In this document: positions 1 through 9,765 of the stretch, one piece after another
How positions within the stretch are numbered: the stretch's first letter is position 1
How the letters are laid out: each line of letters begins with the position of its first letter
Assembly: GCA_040766325.1 (NCBI GenBank)
Contig: JAXGQR010000001.1
Span: 124,001-188,000 of the forward strand
Reading direction: 5' to 3'
From: Dehalobacterium sp040766325
Lineage (GTDB): Bacteria > Bacillota > Dehalobacteriia > Dehalobacteriales > Dehalobacteriaceae
Length of the DNA: 64,000 nucleotides
The notes under the pieces: generated by a model
The model's database searches: none
What the model was told of the DNA's origin: nothing
The model's input: only the letters and a program-made list of their open reading frames with translations
Program-made: the position numbers and the translations under genes

Positions 1-879
1 TAACAAAACACCGTGGCGTGCTCCGTTACCAATACCTGCCACGTTGGACACCGGCACCCCGATCACTAATGCTCCCGGGCATCCCAAGACCAAAATCGTA
101 CTGGCCAGTTCCACATCTCGGCTTATGAGCCAAACAAGAAAAGCTATCCCCAAAACGGCCGGGGTGTAATATTTGGAGAATCTATCGATAAAACGTTCCG
201 CCTCGGATTTGGAATCCTGTGCTTCTTCAACCAGTTCAATAATTTTTCCAAAAGTAGTATCTTCACCTACACGATCGGCGGTAATTTGAATGGTGCCGTT
301 TTCTAAAATTGTGCCCGCAAAAACTGGGGAACCTTTCTTTTTGCCGACGGGAATAGCCTCACCGGTAATACTTGCTTCATTAATATGGCCTTCCCCCGAT
401 AGAACTGTCCCGTCAACGGGAACTTTCGCGCCGGTTTTAACCAGTAGAGTATCCCCCACGTCAACCTCATCCACGTCTACTTCTTCAAATTCACCATTCT
501 CCATCTGTTTCAAAGCACTCTCCGGAGCCAATTCGGTCAATTCTTTAATTGCCGAACGAGTTTTATTCAATGTACGCATTTCCAAATAAGCGCCAAATAA
601 AAATAAGAAGGTAACAATGGCCGATTCTTCAAAGTTTCTGATCAAAAAAGCTCCCAGTACTGCGATGGTAACTAAAACATCAATGCTGACAACCTTTACT
701 CTTAAGGCTTGAAAAGCTTGAATGGCAATGGGGGCCACTCCTATGAGGGAGGCGATGACCAAGGACAAAACAGCGATATCTATATTTTTAATAGCAAAAT
801 GACTGATAAAGGCTATTACAATTAAAATTCCACTAATTACCGTGATGTGATTTTTCTTACCTAAGATAAATCTCTGCAT
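1..879 (-). CDS. Heavy-metal translocating P-type ATPase (N-terminal part, cut by window edge)
   Basis: The first 293 codons of a P1B-type ATPase that would pump a transition metal across the membrane; the C-terminal phosphorylation and ATP-binding domains lie outside the window. Hydrophobic segments start almost at the N-terminus, with no HMA metal-binding domain before them. The actuator domain carries TGEA (TGES is more usual). The intramembrane metal motif reads GCPGALVIGVP, a CPG form rather than the classical CPC, followed by the typical VAGIGNGARHGVL. The ATG at 879 follows GGGGAGGAGAATAATT, a strong ribosome binding site. Metal specificity cannot be assigned; the CPG form is known in ATPases annotated as Cd/Zn pumps. 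Confidence 0.9.
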   Translation of the reverse strand, partial: MQRFILGKKNHITVISGILIVIAFISHFAIKNIDIAVLSLVIASLIGVAPIAIQAFQALRVKVVSIDVLVTIAVLGAFLIRNFEESAIVTFLFLFGAYLEMRTLNKTRSAIKELTELAPESALKQMENGEFEEVDVDEVDVGDTLLVKTGAKVPVDGTVLSGEGHINEASITGEAIPVGKKKGSPVFAGTILENGTIQITADRVGEDTTFGKIIELVEEAQDSKSEAERFIDRFSKYYTPAVLGIAFLVWLISRDVELASTILVLGCPGALVIGVPVSNVAGIGNGARHGVLL

Positions 880-913
880 AATTATTCTCCTCCCCATCAA
901 CGCCTTAACTTTG

Positions 914-968
914 TGAAACAAGGGGATGAAAAAAGAACCGTCCCCTTGTTTCATTCCCTTGTTTCATT
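914..968. repeat. Inverted repeat of the GGGGA/TCCCC word family (word: TGAAACAA)
   Basis: TGAAACAAGGGGA at 914-926 is the exact inverse of TCCCCTTGTTTCA at 941-953, and a second copy of CCCTTGTTTCA follows at 957-967. It lies between the ATPase start and the end of the RIC-like gene. It may act as a terminator but has no long T-run. Related repeats with other words occur elsewhere in the window. Confidence 0.75.
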
Positions 969-973
969 TTGTT

Positions 974-1270
974 TTACCCCTGATAGGCTTGATCCAATTC
1001 AGCGAGCATCTTGTAGACTGCTTCATAGCTTTCGCAGACGTCGCCGGGTACATTGTAGTAAGATGTCACCTCACGCAGCTTAATAAATTCTTCATTTAAT
1101 TCAGGTGTCTCGGCTCCTGCTCCTTGTATTTTCCGATGGATGAGATCAAATAGTTCCTTAACCTGATGAAATTCCGGGTGATGATCCCCATGAACCCGTG
1201 CGACAATGGGTACGTATTGTTCTAGTCGAGGCAAATGTTTTTCCTTTACCTGATTGAATTTTTCCCACAT
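974..1270 (-). CDS. Small RIC-like protein (hemerythrin-related Fe-S repair family)
   Basis: A 98-residue soluble protein rich in His and Glu, with a HGDHHPEFH motif near residue 28 and a conserved-looking C-terminal half (NVPGDVCESYEAVY). I recognise the pattern as the short clostridial family annotated as iron-sulfur cluster repair di-iron protein RIC, distantly related to the C-terminal hemerythrin domain of ScdA/YtfE. It lacks the N-terminal ScdA domain, so it is less than half the length of full ScdA. The ATG follows AAAGAGGGAGTTCAT. The repair role is inferred from the family; di-iron binding has not been shown for this protein. Confidence 0.6.
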   Translation of the reverse strand: MWEKFNQVKEKHLPRLEQYVPIVARVHGDHHPEFHQVKELFDLIHRKIQGAGAETPELNEEFIKLREVTSYYNVPGDVCESYEAVYKMLAELDQAYQG

Positions 1271-1383
1271 ATGAACTCCCTCTTTCTTTTTTATATTATT
1301 CTCCTAAGTTGTTGACTATATAATACCATGGATTCCAAGAATTTAATTTGACCTAAATCAAGAATTTGATTTTTTTCTAATAA

Positions 1384-1419
1384 AAAAAGAGCGTGCAGTA
1401 CGCTCTCTTGCTTTTTTCC
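1384..1419 (-). terminator. Rho-independent terminator of the DUF2935 gene
   Basis: On the minus strand the hairpin AGAGCGT-ACTGC-ACGCTCT is followed by a run of seven T residues, just after the stop codon of the upstream DUF2935 gene. Confidence 0.8.
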
Positions 1420-1438
1420 AGAATGATAACAAAGGGAT

Positions 1439-2377
1439 TTATTTTAAACTTAGAGGAAATTTTAATATTCTCAAGAAGTGGTTCGCTTCTCTTAATACAT
1501 GATCGCCTAATAAGGGAATAATTAGGGATTTTACCTGGCACGCCAGCAGTAAATCGGTAGCCTCGGCTTTGAAGTCTCTTATGGATCGAGTTGCATCTAT
1601 TTCTTCATTAACTATTCTTTGGATGCGTCCACTCCGGCAGATGCCTTTTTGCTCCAGATGCTGAACCTGTTTCTGCAATTCTTTGAATAGATCGGCAAAA
1701 TCTTCGGCGGATTCAATCAGTTCAACTTCGGTGGGGTCTAATAAGTGCGCAATAAACTGAGCATGTTCTTTCATAATTCTATCCCAAAATGCTTTTTCAT
1801 CAAAAATCTGACGCGTGATGTTCATGGGTTGTCTTCTCTGCAATTGCTGTAAATGGTCGATATAGAAAAATGCTTCACGCCTGATATGATCAATTAACAA
1901 GGGAAAATTATAGGTAAATAGCCTGCATTGCAACATGTTGTTAAGCACAAATGTTTTGAATTGAATAAGATCCCGGGTTTTAGCAATAACACGGTTGTTA
2001 AAGTCAAAAACTTCACACACCAGTCGCGGATCAGGGTCACCGGCCTTTAGTTGTAATTCTCGACGGGTTAAATTAGTATCAAAATCGACACCGGAAAGTT
2101 CACTTGTTTTTTGCTCGGCTCTTAAGGTTTTGTCGGTTACTACTTCGCCGGATTGCAGTACTGTCCGGCTGACATGGCAATTGGCCATGGTAACAGCTTG
2201 GTGCAGCAGGTCATTAAACTGTTCATTAAAGTTGTTGGCACGTAGCGCTAGTCCTTCATCCTTGGGCAAAAATCCCGCTGCTAAGAAAAAGGAGTGTTCT
2301 TTCATAATCCGGAGGAAGAACAGGTGCAATTCCAATGATAAACGAACAAAATCTCGGTTAGATATTCTCTTGCTCAT
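1439..2377 (-). CDS. DUF2935 domain protein (duplicated four-helix, ferritin-like)
   Basis: A 312-residue, all-helical soluble protein made of two related halves: RIMKEHSFFLAAGF near residue 23 and RIMKEHAQFIAHLL near residue 200. This internal duplication with a conserved Glu-His pair in each half is the hallmark of the DUF2935 family, found in Clostridia and Bacilli. The Glu/His helices resemble ferritin-like metal-binding folds, but the biochemical role is unknown. It is transcribed alone, ends at a hairpin terminator, and has a ribosome binding site (GGGTGAACTG) before the ATG. It sits among stress and metal genes (ATPase, RIC-like protein), which fits but does not prove a metal or redox role. 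Confidence 0.85.
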   Translation of the reverse strand: MSKRISNRDFVRLSLELHLFFLRIMKEHSFFLAAGFLPKDEGLALRANNFNEQFNDLLHQAVTMANCHVSRTVLQSGEVVTDKTLRAEQKTSELSGVDFDTNLTRRELQLKAGDPDPRLVCEVFDFNNRVIAKTRDLIQFKTFVLNNMLQCRLFTYNFPLLIDHIRREAFFYIDHLQQLQRRQPMNITRQIFDEKAFWDRIMKEHAQFIAHLLDPTEVELIESAEDFADLFKELQKQVQHLEQKGICRSGRIQRIVNEEIDATRSIRDFKAEATDLLLACQVKSLIIPLLGDHVLREANHFLRILKFPLSLK

Positions 2378-2512
2378 TCAGTTCACCCTTTTTTTTATTA
2401 TATTAATAAATTATGAAATTTCAGGGACAACTGTGACAAACCGATGAGCTTTTATGGGTAATCTTAACACAAAGATTAGCTGCCCTAAGGTAAAGCACTT
2501 AGAGCAACAGAC

Positions 2513-2557
2513 AAAAAAAGGCCAACAGTCCGATTTTTTTGACTGTTGAGCCTTTAA
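2513..2557 (-). terminator. Terminator of the 74-aa gene
   Basis: AAAGGCTCAACAGTC pairs with GACTGTTGGCCTTT around a short A-rich loop, followed on the minus strand by a T-run. It lies 65 bases downstream of the small gene's stop. Confidence 0.8.
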
Positions 2558-2621
2558 TTCAGCAAAATTTGTGTTTGAGCCTTCCTAAAATGTCCCCTTA
2601 TTTGTTTCTCTAGTATTGTTA

Positions 2622-2846
2622 TTAAGAAATGCAATCTACACATGGCCGTAAAGCAGGTAGCTCTTTTTTGGTGAGAAGACTCTTAACTACATCAACTAAT
2701 GAGATAGATCTCATATTCTCCAGAACACAATCATACAGGCCGTCATATTCAGATTTGGGATAAAGTTCATCTAATATTTCAGAATAAGTTTTGCCTTCCT
2801 TCATTCCGTCTACGAATAATTTCATTTCTTCTTTCGAGTACATCAT
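2622..2846 (-). CDS. Small hypothetical protein, 74 aa
   Basis: I do not recognise this protein. It is acidic and helical at the N-terminus (SKEEMKLFVDGMKEGKTYSEILDEL), with three Cys residues in the C-terminal half, two of them as CVDC near the end. A very good ribosome binding site (AGGAGGTTGATGATCTT) precedes the ATG pair, and a proper terminator follows, so it is very probably a real gene. It could be a small regulatory or metal-binding protein, but nothing proves either. Confidence 0.65.
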   Translation of the reverse strand: MMYSKEEMKLFVDGMKEGKTYSEILDELYPKSEYDGLYDCVLENMRSISLVDVVKSLLTKKELPALRPCVDCIS

Positions 2847-3230
2847 AAGATCATCAACCTCCTAAAAAATTTTTTCGGTGAAATTTCAGGTTGTTTGTTT
2901 CACGCAGTTCCTTGTTATCAATATTGTAGCTCTACTGGTAGAAGAAGTAAAATACATATTCGTAAACCAATGTATAATCAAATAATTATAACGGGTCAGC
3001 AAAATCGACAAATTGCTTATGTTTGAGAAAAATGGTGCAAGCTAAGGACAAGGGGGCATGATCCAGACAAAAGAAGACGCTCCAGGGCAAATTATAAAGG
3101 AAATTGTCTACTTTTGTAGAATTAGTAAATTAGATAAAGAAATGGAGAACAAGCATATTAATAGGAACATTCAAAAAAGAGAGAGGGAACTGTGTCTAGG
3201 TGAGGTGTGAGTTATAAAGGGGGATAATTT
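2847..3230. other. Intergenic gap between divergent genes
   Basis: A 384-base A/T-rich gap between the minus-strand 74-aa gene and the c-di-GMP gene. It must hold promoters for both. The only other candidate is a possible 50-codon ORF (3058-3210). I checked for a c-di-GMP riboswitch because of the downstream gene and saw no recognisable one. Confidence 0.5.
3058..3210 (+). CDS. Possible small ORF upstream of the EAL gene
   Basis: Fifty codons from an ATG with AAGGGGGC right before it to a TGA 20 bases ahead of the EAL protein's start. The product would be charged and helical, with two Cys. No family recognised. The short spacing and direction would fit a co-transcribed small gene or leader peptide, but a chance ORF is equally possible. 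Confidence 0.3.
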   Translation: MIQTKEDAPGQIIKEIVYFCRISKLDKEMENKHINRNIQKRERELCLGEV

Positions 3231-5720
3231 ATGCCTGCGAAAATATTGATTGTTAATGATTCCGCTGCCGAAGGTTTACAGTTGCAAAATCTATTAATGG
3301 ATTATGAAATATTAACGGTATCCAATGGTTGGGAAGCGCTGCAGGAAATTGATGCTCATGCTGATCTGGACCTGATTATCCTTGATCTGAATCTGCCCCA
3401 TGGGGAGGGCTACCAACTGCTCAAAAAATTAAAAACTGAAGAGCGCTATCAGCAGCTGCGCACCATTATTTTGACCGATAAGGAGAATCCGGCGCATGAA
3501 ATTAATGGTTTACAGCTAGGTGCCGCCGATTATATCCGGAGGCCTATTAATAAAGAGTGTCTAAGATCACGAGTTGAGATCCATCTGGAGCTCTTAAAGA
3601 TCCGTCAGTTGTATGAAGAGAAGCTTTGGGGACGGGATCTGACCCTGGACACCATTTTAAATCAGGTGTCTGTGGGGATTACGATTTTGTTTGGTGACGA
3701 GCCCTTTGGTCGTGGAGTTAAATGCATCATCAATCCGGTTTTTGAGCAAATTACCGGTAGATCAAAAGAAGAACTGATGCGCATGGGTTGGGCTCAAATC
3801 ACCCATCCTGATGATCTGGACCAAGATCGCAAGAACTTTGCCAGGTTAAAATCAGGTGAGATCGACAGCTATTCCATGGAGAAGCGCTATCTAAAGCCGG
3901 ATGGTTCCATTGTGTGGGTAGCGATGGTTGTCGCGCGGCTTAACTTTGGCCATGATAATGCCACGCATAGTCATATTTGCATCGTTCAGGATATCACCGA
4001 GCGTAAAGAGATGGAAAGAGACCTACATGAAAGTGAAAGAAGCAAATCTGTGCTCCTGGCTCATTTGCCGGGTATCGCTTATCGCTGCAAATATGACCGG
4101 GAATGGACGATGCAGTTTGTTTCCCAAGGCTCTTATAAATTAACCGGATATACAGCGGAGAGTTTGATTGGTAATAAAGAAATGTCTTTTAGTGAGATTA
4201 TTGCACCGGAATATCGGAATACCAATAGGCTTAAATGGGAGGCAGTGCTCCAACATAAGATGCCTTACGAAAACGAGTATGAAATCATAACCGCATCGGG
4301 TATGCGAAAATGGGTCTTAGAAAAGGCTCAGGGTATCTTTGATGAACAGGGAAATGTACAAGCCCTTGAAGGCATTATTATTGATATTTCCGATCGTAAA
4401 AATCAAGAGCTCAGGAATCAATTTTTACTTGAACATGATACTTTAACGGGATTATATAATCGCCGGTACTTAGAGGAGCTTTTAGAAGGTGATGCGGCAA
4501 GAAAAATAGATGGCAAAAGGGCATTATTGAATGTGAATCTAAGCCGCTTAAATGTTCTGGCTCTCGCTTATGGGTTCAACTATGTTCAGGCATTAATCAA
4601 AAAAATTGCCGCTCTTCTGGGGTCGCTACGGTTTAATAATTGTCAGTTGTTTTCTACTTTTAACAACCGCTTTACTTTTTATGTAAAAAACTATCAGGAT
4701 CAGCATGACTTGATTAAGATCAGTCAGGGGATCGCAGACCTTTTAGAACCGCTGTTAGAGGCAGAAGGAATCAATGTAGGTGTTGGTATTCTGGAGATTG
4801 AGGAGCAAGATCAGGATGCAAAAGGGATACTTAAAAACGTCTTAATTGCCTCTGAAAACGCCTTGAAAAAAACTGACCAACACTTTTGTTTTGTATTTTT
4901 TGATCAGGAAATGGAACGGGAAATATTACGCAAACGAAAAATTGGGGAAATATTAGAAAAAATAGCTAGCGGTGCGGAAAATTATTTATATTTACAATTT
5001 CAACCGATTCTGGATCTTAAGTCCAATCATATCTGCAGTTTCGAAGCACTGGCACGGATTAAAAGTAAGGAGCTAGGTATTATACCACCTTTGGAGTTTA
5101 TCCCCATTGCCGAAGAAACAAAGCTCATTGTTCCCATTGGCAAAAAGATTCTTTTTCTCGCTTTAAGCTATCTCAAGAAGCTGAAGGCCCAAGGTTATGA
5201 TTTCATAAAAATCTCCGTTAATGTATCTTTAATCCAGTTATTGACGAAGGATTTTAATTCAACCCTCTTTGCTCTTTTAGAGGAAATGAACCTTGCCCCC
5301 TCAGATTTGATTATCGAAATCACGGAATCGGTATTTTCCGATAATTTTTGCGAGATTAACAAGAAGCTTAAAGAGCTTAAAGCAGCGGGCCTTGAAATCG
5401 CCGTGGATGATTTTGGAACCGGATATTCATCTTTGGCACGAGAACGAGAGCTCAATATTAATTGTCTGAAGATCGACAAATATTTTATTGACGAATTGAT
5501 TGCCCTAAATCATAAAGGGGCCATTACCGGCGATATCATATCCATGGCGCACAAACTGGAGCATTATGTTGTGGCCGAGGGTGTCGAACATGAGGTGCAA
5601 AAGGAATACTTGATTGACCAGGGCTGCGATAAGATGCAAGGATATTTAATCAGTAGACCTCTGGATGAAGAGGCGGCGCTGGATCTCCTGGAAGATATGA
5701 ATGGCGTCTCTCTCCTGTAA
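3231..5720 (+). CDS. Response regulator: REC-PAS-PAS-(degenerate GGDEF)-EAL c-di-GMP phosphodiesterase
   Basis: An 829-residue cytoplasmic signalling protein. Residues 1-120 are a receiver domain with the phospho-acceptor Asp in IILDLNLP (about residue 54). Two PAS domains follow (about 145-265 and 270-395), each ending in the typical DITER/DISDR linker. The GGDEF domain (about 400-550) keeps its entry motif DTLTGLYNRR, but the active-site loop reads TFNNRFTFYV instead of GGDEF, so it should not make c-di-GMP. The EAL domain (about 565-815) keeps FEALAR (about 604), EITES, DDFGTGYSSL (about 725) and the EGVE motif, so it should hydrolyse c-di-GMP. Start at 3231 follows AAGGGGGATAATTT. Only 6 bases separate it from the next gene, which implies one operon. 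Confidence 0.93.
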   Translation: MPAKILIVNDSAAEGLQLQNLLMDYEILTVSNGWEALQEIDAHADLDLIILDLNLPHGEGYQLLKKLKTEERYQQLRTIILTDKENPAHEINGLQLGAADYIRRPINKECLRSRVEIHLELLKIRQLYEEKLWGRDLTLDTILNQVSVGITILFGDEPFGRGVKCIINPVFEQITGRSKEELMRMGWAQITHPDDLDQDRKNFARLKSGEIDSYSMEKRYLKPDGSIVWVAMVVARLNFGHDNATHSHICIVQDITERKEMERDLHESERSKSVLLAHLPGIAYRCKYDREWTMQFVSQGSYKLTGYTAESLIGNKEMSFSEIIAPEYRNTNRLKWEAVLQHKMPYENEYEIITASGMRKWVLEKAQGIFDEQGNVQALEGIIIDISDRKNQELRNQFLLEHDTLTGLYNRRYLEELLEGDAARKIDGKRALLNVNLSRLNVLALAYGFNYVQALIKKIAALLGSLRFNNCQLFSTFNNRFTFYVKNYQDQHDLIKISQGIADLLEPLLEAEGINVGVGILEIEEQDQDAKGILKNVLIASENALKKTDQHFCFVFFDQEMEREILRKRKIGEILEKIASGAENYLYLQFQPILDLKSNHICSFEALARIKSKELGIIPPLEFIPIAEETKLIVPIGKKILFLALSYLKKLKAQGYDFIKISVNVSLIQLLTKDFNSTLFALLEEMNLAPSDLIIEITESVFSDNFCEINKKLKELKAAGLEIAVDDFGTGYSSLARERELNINCLKIDKYFIDELIALNHKGAITGDIISMAHKLEHYVVAEGVEHEVQKEYLIDQGCDKMQGYLISRPLDEEAALDLLEDMNGVSLL

Positions 5721-5726
5721 GGGGCT

Positions 5727-8491
5727 GTGATAAAGAAAAGGACGATGGATGATATGAAAAGAAGGAGACATCGGGGCAATCTTTCCATCAGGAGTACAAT
5801 GACCGTTGTATTCCTTTTAGCCATGCTGATCACACTTACCGGCATCGGGTATTTGGTATTTTCAAATTGGTTATCCTCTGCCGAAGATACCACGGAAAAA
5901 CTGGCAGCAACGATTAATGAACAAATTTATGATAAAGTAGAGGGATTCTTGCACGAACCTGGGCATATCATCGATGTGAATTATCATCCAATCCAAAATG
6001 GTATCATTAATTTTACCGATGATCAGGAGCGGGACGGCTATTTTATCGGTGTTATTGAAGCTCATGATTCTAGGATATATAGTATCACCTTTGGCAGTGC
6101 CAAGGGAGAGTATTACGGGGCGCGCCGCACCACAAGCGGTGATATCGAAATCATGAGGAAAAATGATGCAACCGGCGGCGCATTATGGTATTACGAGGTG
6201 AATGAGGATTGGACGGCCGGTGAACGGGTTTTTTCTGCCGGTCCTTACGATCCCCGGACCATGGAATGGTACAAAGCTGCGGTAGAAAGAGGAGAAGATA
6301 CAATTTATGCGGTGTATAATCTTATTCTTGCAGACGATCTCAGCCTTTCGGCGACAAAGCCGGTGTTAGGCATGGATGGGAAGCTCCAGGGAGTTCTTGT
6401 AACCCACATACTGCTCTCTTCCATCGGTACTTATCTTGAGGAAATCATTCATGACTATCAAGGTTATTCCATTGTGATTGAGAAAGATACAGGTGCTTTA
6501 ATTGCTAACTCCATGGGTATGGATAATTCTATAGTTCAAGGGGTGCGGTTCATCGATATCATATCGGAGATATTGGAAACATAGTCAATGGGGCAGGTCT
6601 CGGCAAATTTGAAATACCTCAAGCTTATGAACAATATATTGCGAGTGAGGATCCACAGTTTCTTTATCAGGGTCAAAATACGAATCAATACATCAATATC
6701 AAAGAGATCAACATGGGCGGTTTAGACTGGGTGATCATCACCGGGATTTCCGAAGAGCTGCTATTATCCGATGTGGTGGATAATTTCTATTTTGCCTTGC
6801 TTTTGGCTATTATAGCCTTGTTTTTGTCCTTTGCTATTTATTATGTTATTGCCCGCAAGCTGATGCGCCCTATGTACCATCTGCTTCATGTTTCCGAAGC
6901 CATATCTTCAGGGGATCTAACCTCAAGAGTTCCTATTGTGAGAAATGACGAAATCGGCCGCATATCCACAAGCTTTAATATGGTCGCCGATAAAGTGCAG
7001 TATATCATTGATAATCTGGAAGCCACGGTAGAACAACGCACAAAAGAACTTTCCAAGACTGCCGAAACCTTAAAAGAAAACAAAGAACAACTGCGCCTGA
7101 TCCTTGATTCGGCCGGTGAGGGAATTTACGGTAACGATACAGAAGGGTTTTGTACTTTCTGCAATATTAGTTGCGTCAAAATGCTGGGCTATGAGAAGGA
7201 GGAGGACCTTCTGGGGAAACATATGCATGAGCTGATTCATCACAGCAGGCGGGATGGAACCCATTACCCGGCTAAGGAGTGTAAGATTTTGGATGCCATC
7301 AAAGAAGGCAAAGGTTTGCACGCCGATGATGAGGTCTTCTGGAGAGCTGACGGCACATCTTTTGATGTTGAATACCGTTCTAATCCCCAGATTAGAAATG
7401 GGGAGATCGTCGGCTCGGTAATCATCTTCTACGATATCACGGAACGGAGAGAAAAAGAAGCCAGAATCAACTATTTAAGTTACCACGATACTTTAACCGG
7501 TTTATATAATCGGCAGTATTACGAAGAGAGTCGGAACAAGATGGATCAAGAAGATAATTTACCTTTATCTGTAATTTTTGCCGATATTAACGGATTAAAA
7601 ATGACCAATGATATCTTCGGACATGAGGCCGGGGACGCTCTAATTAAAAAGTCCGCCGAGATCCTACTGCACTCTTGCAGACAAAACGAGGATATCGTAG
7701 CCCGGGTTGGGGGCGACGAGTTTATGATTCTTTTACCTAAGACAGATCATGAAGAAGCAAAAAAAATAATGGCACGGATACGGAGCTGTTTTGCCAAAGC
7801 CAAGGTTGCGGCGATTAAGTGCAGTATTTCTATTGGGGCCGAAACGAAAACCAGGATAGATCAATCTCTTGATGAAATCATTGTCAATGCAGAAAACGCA
7901 ATGTATAAGGATAAGTCTAGCAAATGGAAGGCGGTACATCAAGATATTTTCGATACCATTATCGACACGTTGCATTCTGAGAGTCCGAGAGAAAAAAGCC
8001 ACTCGGAGGTGGTCAGCCAATTGTGCGGCGCAATGGGCGCCGTTTTAAACATGACGGATACTGAGGTATCCCAGCTCAAGCGGGTAGGATACCTTCATGA
8101 TATTGGCAAAATCGCTTTGAACCGCAAGCTTTTGTCTAAAGACATCCTGAATGAGGAGGAAAAAGTCCTTGCTCAGCAGCATGTCATCATCGGCTACCGC
8201 ATTCTCAACCTTTTTGACAATACCTTGGATTTGGCGGAGTATGTATATTATCATCACGAAAATTGGGACGGAACAGGTTATCCCAAAGGACTCATCGGCG
8301 ATGAAATTCCCCAAATTTCCCGAATTATTAGTATCGCGGAAACCTATGAACGGGCGTGTAGTAGTGAGGCTGCTTTTAAGACCGAAAAGGAGAGCATCGA
8401 GAGAGCATTGCAGGTTATCAAGCAGGGTGCCGGTAAGAAGTTCGATCCCAGAATGGCGCAGTTATTCCTAGAGATGATGGAAGGAAAATAA
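5727..8491 (+). pseudogene. Cache-HAMP-PAS-GGDEF-HD-GYP sensor, interrupted by a frameshift near 6565
   Basis: Two adjacent frames together encode about 920 residues of one membrane sensor for c-di-GMP turnover. The first (5727-6584, GTG start) has an N-terminal membrane helix and a dCache-like extracellular domain. The second, readable from about 6568, completes the Cache domain and adds a second membrane helix, a HAMP domain, PAS, an intact GGDEF (RVGGDEF, near 7708) and an HD-GYP phosphodiesterase with HDIGK (near 8097) and HHENWDGTGYP. The join falls in FIDI/IGDIGN, a single-base shift. The domains are otherwise complete, so this is either a consensus error or a recent mutation. An alternative ATG at 5745 exists. 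Transcribed with the EAL gene upstream. Confidence 0.88.
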
Positions 8492-8566
8492 ACAAAATAG
8501 AAACAGTAGGACGGTTCTCTTGCAAGAGAACCGTCCTACTGCATCTACCGCTGTTTCTATTTTGTT
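8491..8566. repeat. Nested palindrome acting as shared terminator of convergent genes
   Basis: The outer arms AACAAAATAGAAACAG (8491-8506) and CTGTTTCTATTTTGTT (8551-8566) are exact inverses. Inside is a second perfect palindrome built on TAGGACGGTTCTCTTGCAAGAGAACCGTCCTA. It sits exactly between the HD-GYP gene and the convergent peroxiredoxin gene, so it probably also terminates both. It belongs to the same word-changing repeat family as other gaps in this window. Confidence 0.8.
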
Positions 8567-8571
8567 ACTTA

Positions 8572-9255
8572 TTATTTATCTTTTTTGAAGCACAGGTACC
8601 AATCGAGGCAATAACTGCCCTCAGCCGGACTGTCCATTCTTTCTTTGGCGCCTTCGCAGGAGAGGGGCGCGGGTACAATCACATCATCGCCCGGTCTCCA
8701 GTCGGCCGGAGTAGCACATTTAGCGCTGTCGGCCTTTTGCAGGGCAATAATGATCCGTTTAATTTCATCGAAGTTTCTGCCCGTGGAAAGAGGATAGTAA
8801 AGAATCAGACGAATCTTTCCTTCGGGATCAACGACAAAAACTGCCCGCACAGCCGCGGTGCTCGATGCTTTAGGTTGAATCATGCCGTATTTTTTAGCTA
8901 CTTCCATTGTGAGGTCGGCAATCAGGGGGAACTTAACTTCAACATTTTTCTTATCTTTCCATTGTAAGTTTTGGATATTGCGCAGCCATGCAATATGTGA
9001 ATGGAGGGAATCTATAGAAAGTCCCACCAACTCTGTGTTAAGTGCTTTGAATTCATCGGCCATGGATGCAAAGGTGATGAATTCTGTCGTGCATACCGGT
9101 GTAAAATCTGCAGGATGGGAAAAGAGAATGACCCATTTTCCTTTGTAATCTTCCGGGAAATTAATGACCCCTTGGGTCGTTACCGCCTTAAAGCTAGGTG
9201 CGTCGTCACCGATTAAGGGTATTCTTGTTTCTTGAATATCTTTCACTTCTTCCAT
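8572..9255 (-). CDS. Peroxiredoxin, Prx6/AhpC type
   Basis: A 227-residue thiol peroxidase that reduces H2O2 or alkyl peroxides in the cytoplasm. The peroxidatic Cys is in DFTPVCTTEF (about residue 55), and the conserved Arg lies in AAVRAVFVVDPEG. The long C-terminal extension with several Cys (CATPADW, PLSCEG, YCLDWYLCF) is the pattern of archaeal/clostridial Prx6-like enzymes. It starts 18 bases after the Fur/PerR-type gene and has an AGG-rich ribosome binding site, so the two form an operon. With a PerR-like box in front of that operon, peroxide induction is the expected control. Confidence 0.93.
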   Translation of the reverse strand: MEEVKDIQETRIPLIGDDAPSFKAVTTQGVINFPEDYKGKWVILFSHPADFTPVCTTEFITFASMADEFKALNTELVGLSIDSLHSHIAWLRNIQNLQWKDKKNVEVKFPLIADLTMEVAKKYGMIQPKASSTAAVRAVFVVDPEGKIRLILYYPLSTGRNFDEIKRIIIALQKADSAKCATPADWRPGDDVIVPAPLSCEGAKERMDSPAEGSYCLDWYLCFKKDK

Positions 9256-9273
9256 TTTTTTACCTCCCCGAAT

Positions 9274-9696
9274 TTAATTTTTTATTTTAAGGCAATCTGG
9301 GCAGATGCCGTTAAAATATATGTTCTTATCATTGATCACAAATTTATTTAATTCCTGAGGGATATAGTCATCAAGCTTAATATGAAAATCAAATAATTGA
9401 CCACAGGATTCGCATTTAAAATGGCCATGATCTTCCACATTAATATCGAATCTAAGCTCATTTTCTTCGATGGTTAGTGGCCGGACCAATTTTTTATCCA
9501 CGAATAGGTCAAGTGTGTTATATACGGTTGTTTTGGATAATGTGAGAAGCTCTTTTTGCAAGGCGGAAAAAATCTGATCAACTGTAGGATGGTTTTGGTT
9601 TTCGATTAAATATCGAAAAATCCTGATTCTTTGATAAGATGGTTTGATATTTTTATTAATCAGTTTTGCTGCCAGATCGCTGTTGGCGTGAGGCAT
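9274..9696 (-). CDS. perR: Fur-family repressor, PerR type
   Basis: A metal-dependent winged-helix repressor of about 140 residues. Visible are a winged-helix DNA-binding part with the TTVYNTLDLF recognition region, the metal-site stretch DHGHFKCESCGQ, and a second structural Zn motif, CPDC, at the C-terminus. I chose the ATG at 9696 because AAGAAGGTGATCTT precedes it; a longer reading from a TTG at 9753 has no better site and would run into the operator. A PerR-like 7-1-7 box lies upstream and a peroxiredoxin follows, which argues for PerR rather than iron-sensing Fur. Autoregulation is likely. Confidence 0.85.
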   Translation of the reverse strand: MPHANSDLAAKLINKNIKPSYQRIRIFRYLIENQNHPTVDQIFSALQKELLTLSKTTVYNTLDLFVDKKLVRPLTIEENELRFDINVEDHGHFKCESCGQLFDFHIKLDDYIPQELNKFVINDKNIYFNGICPDCLKIKN

Positions 9697-9765
9697 AAGA
9701 TCACCTTCTTGATGTAACAATAATTTTGCCGGGATGCCCTCAGGGTAGTTCAAGAGGCTCTAAAA

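Noticed and set aside
2847..3230. c-di-GMP riboswitch ahead of the EAL gene
   Set aside because: I looked for the GEMM core and paired stems and did not find them.
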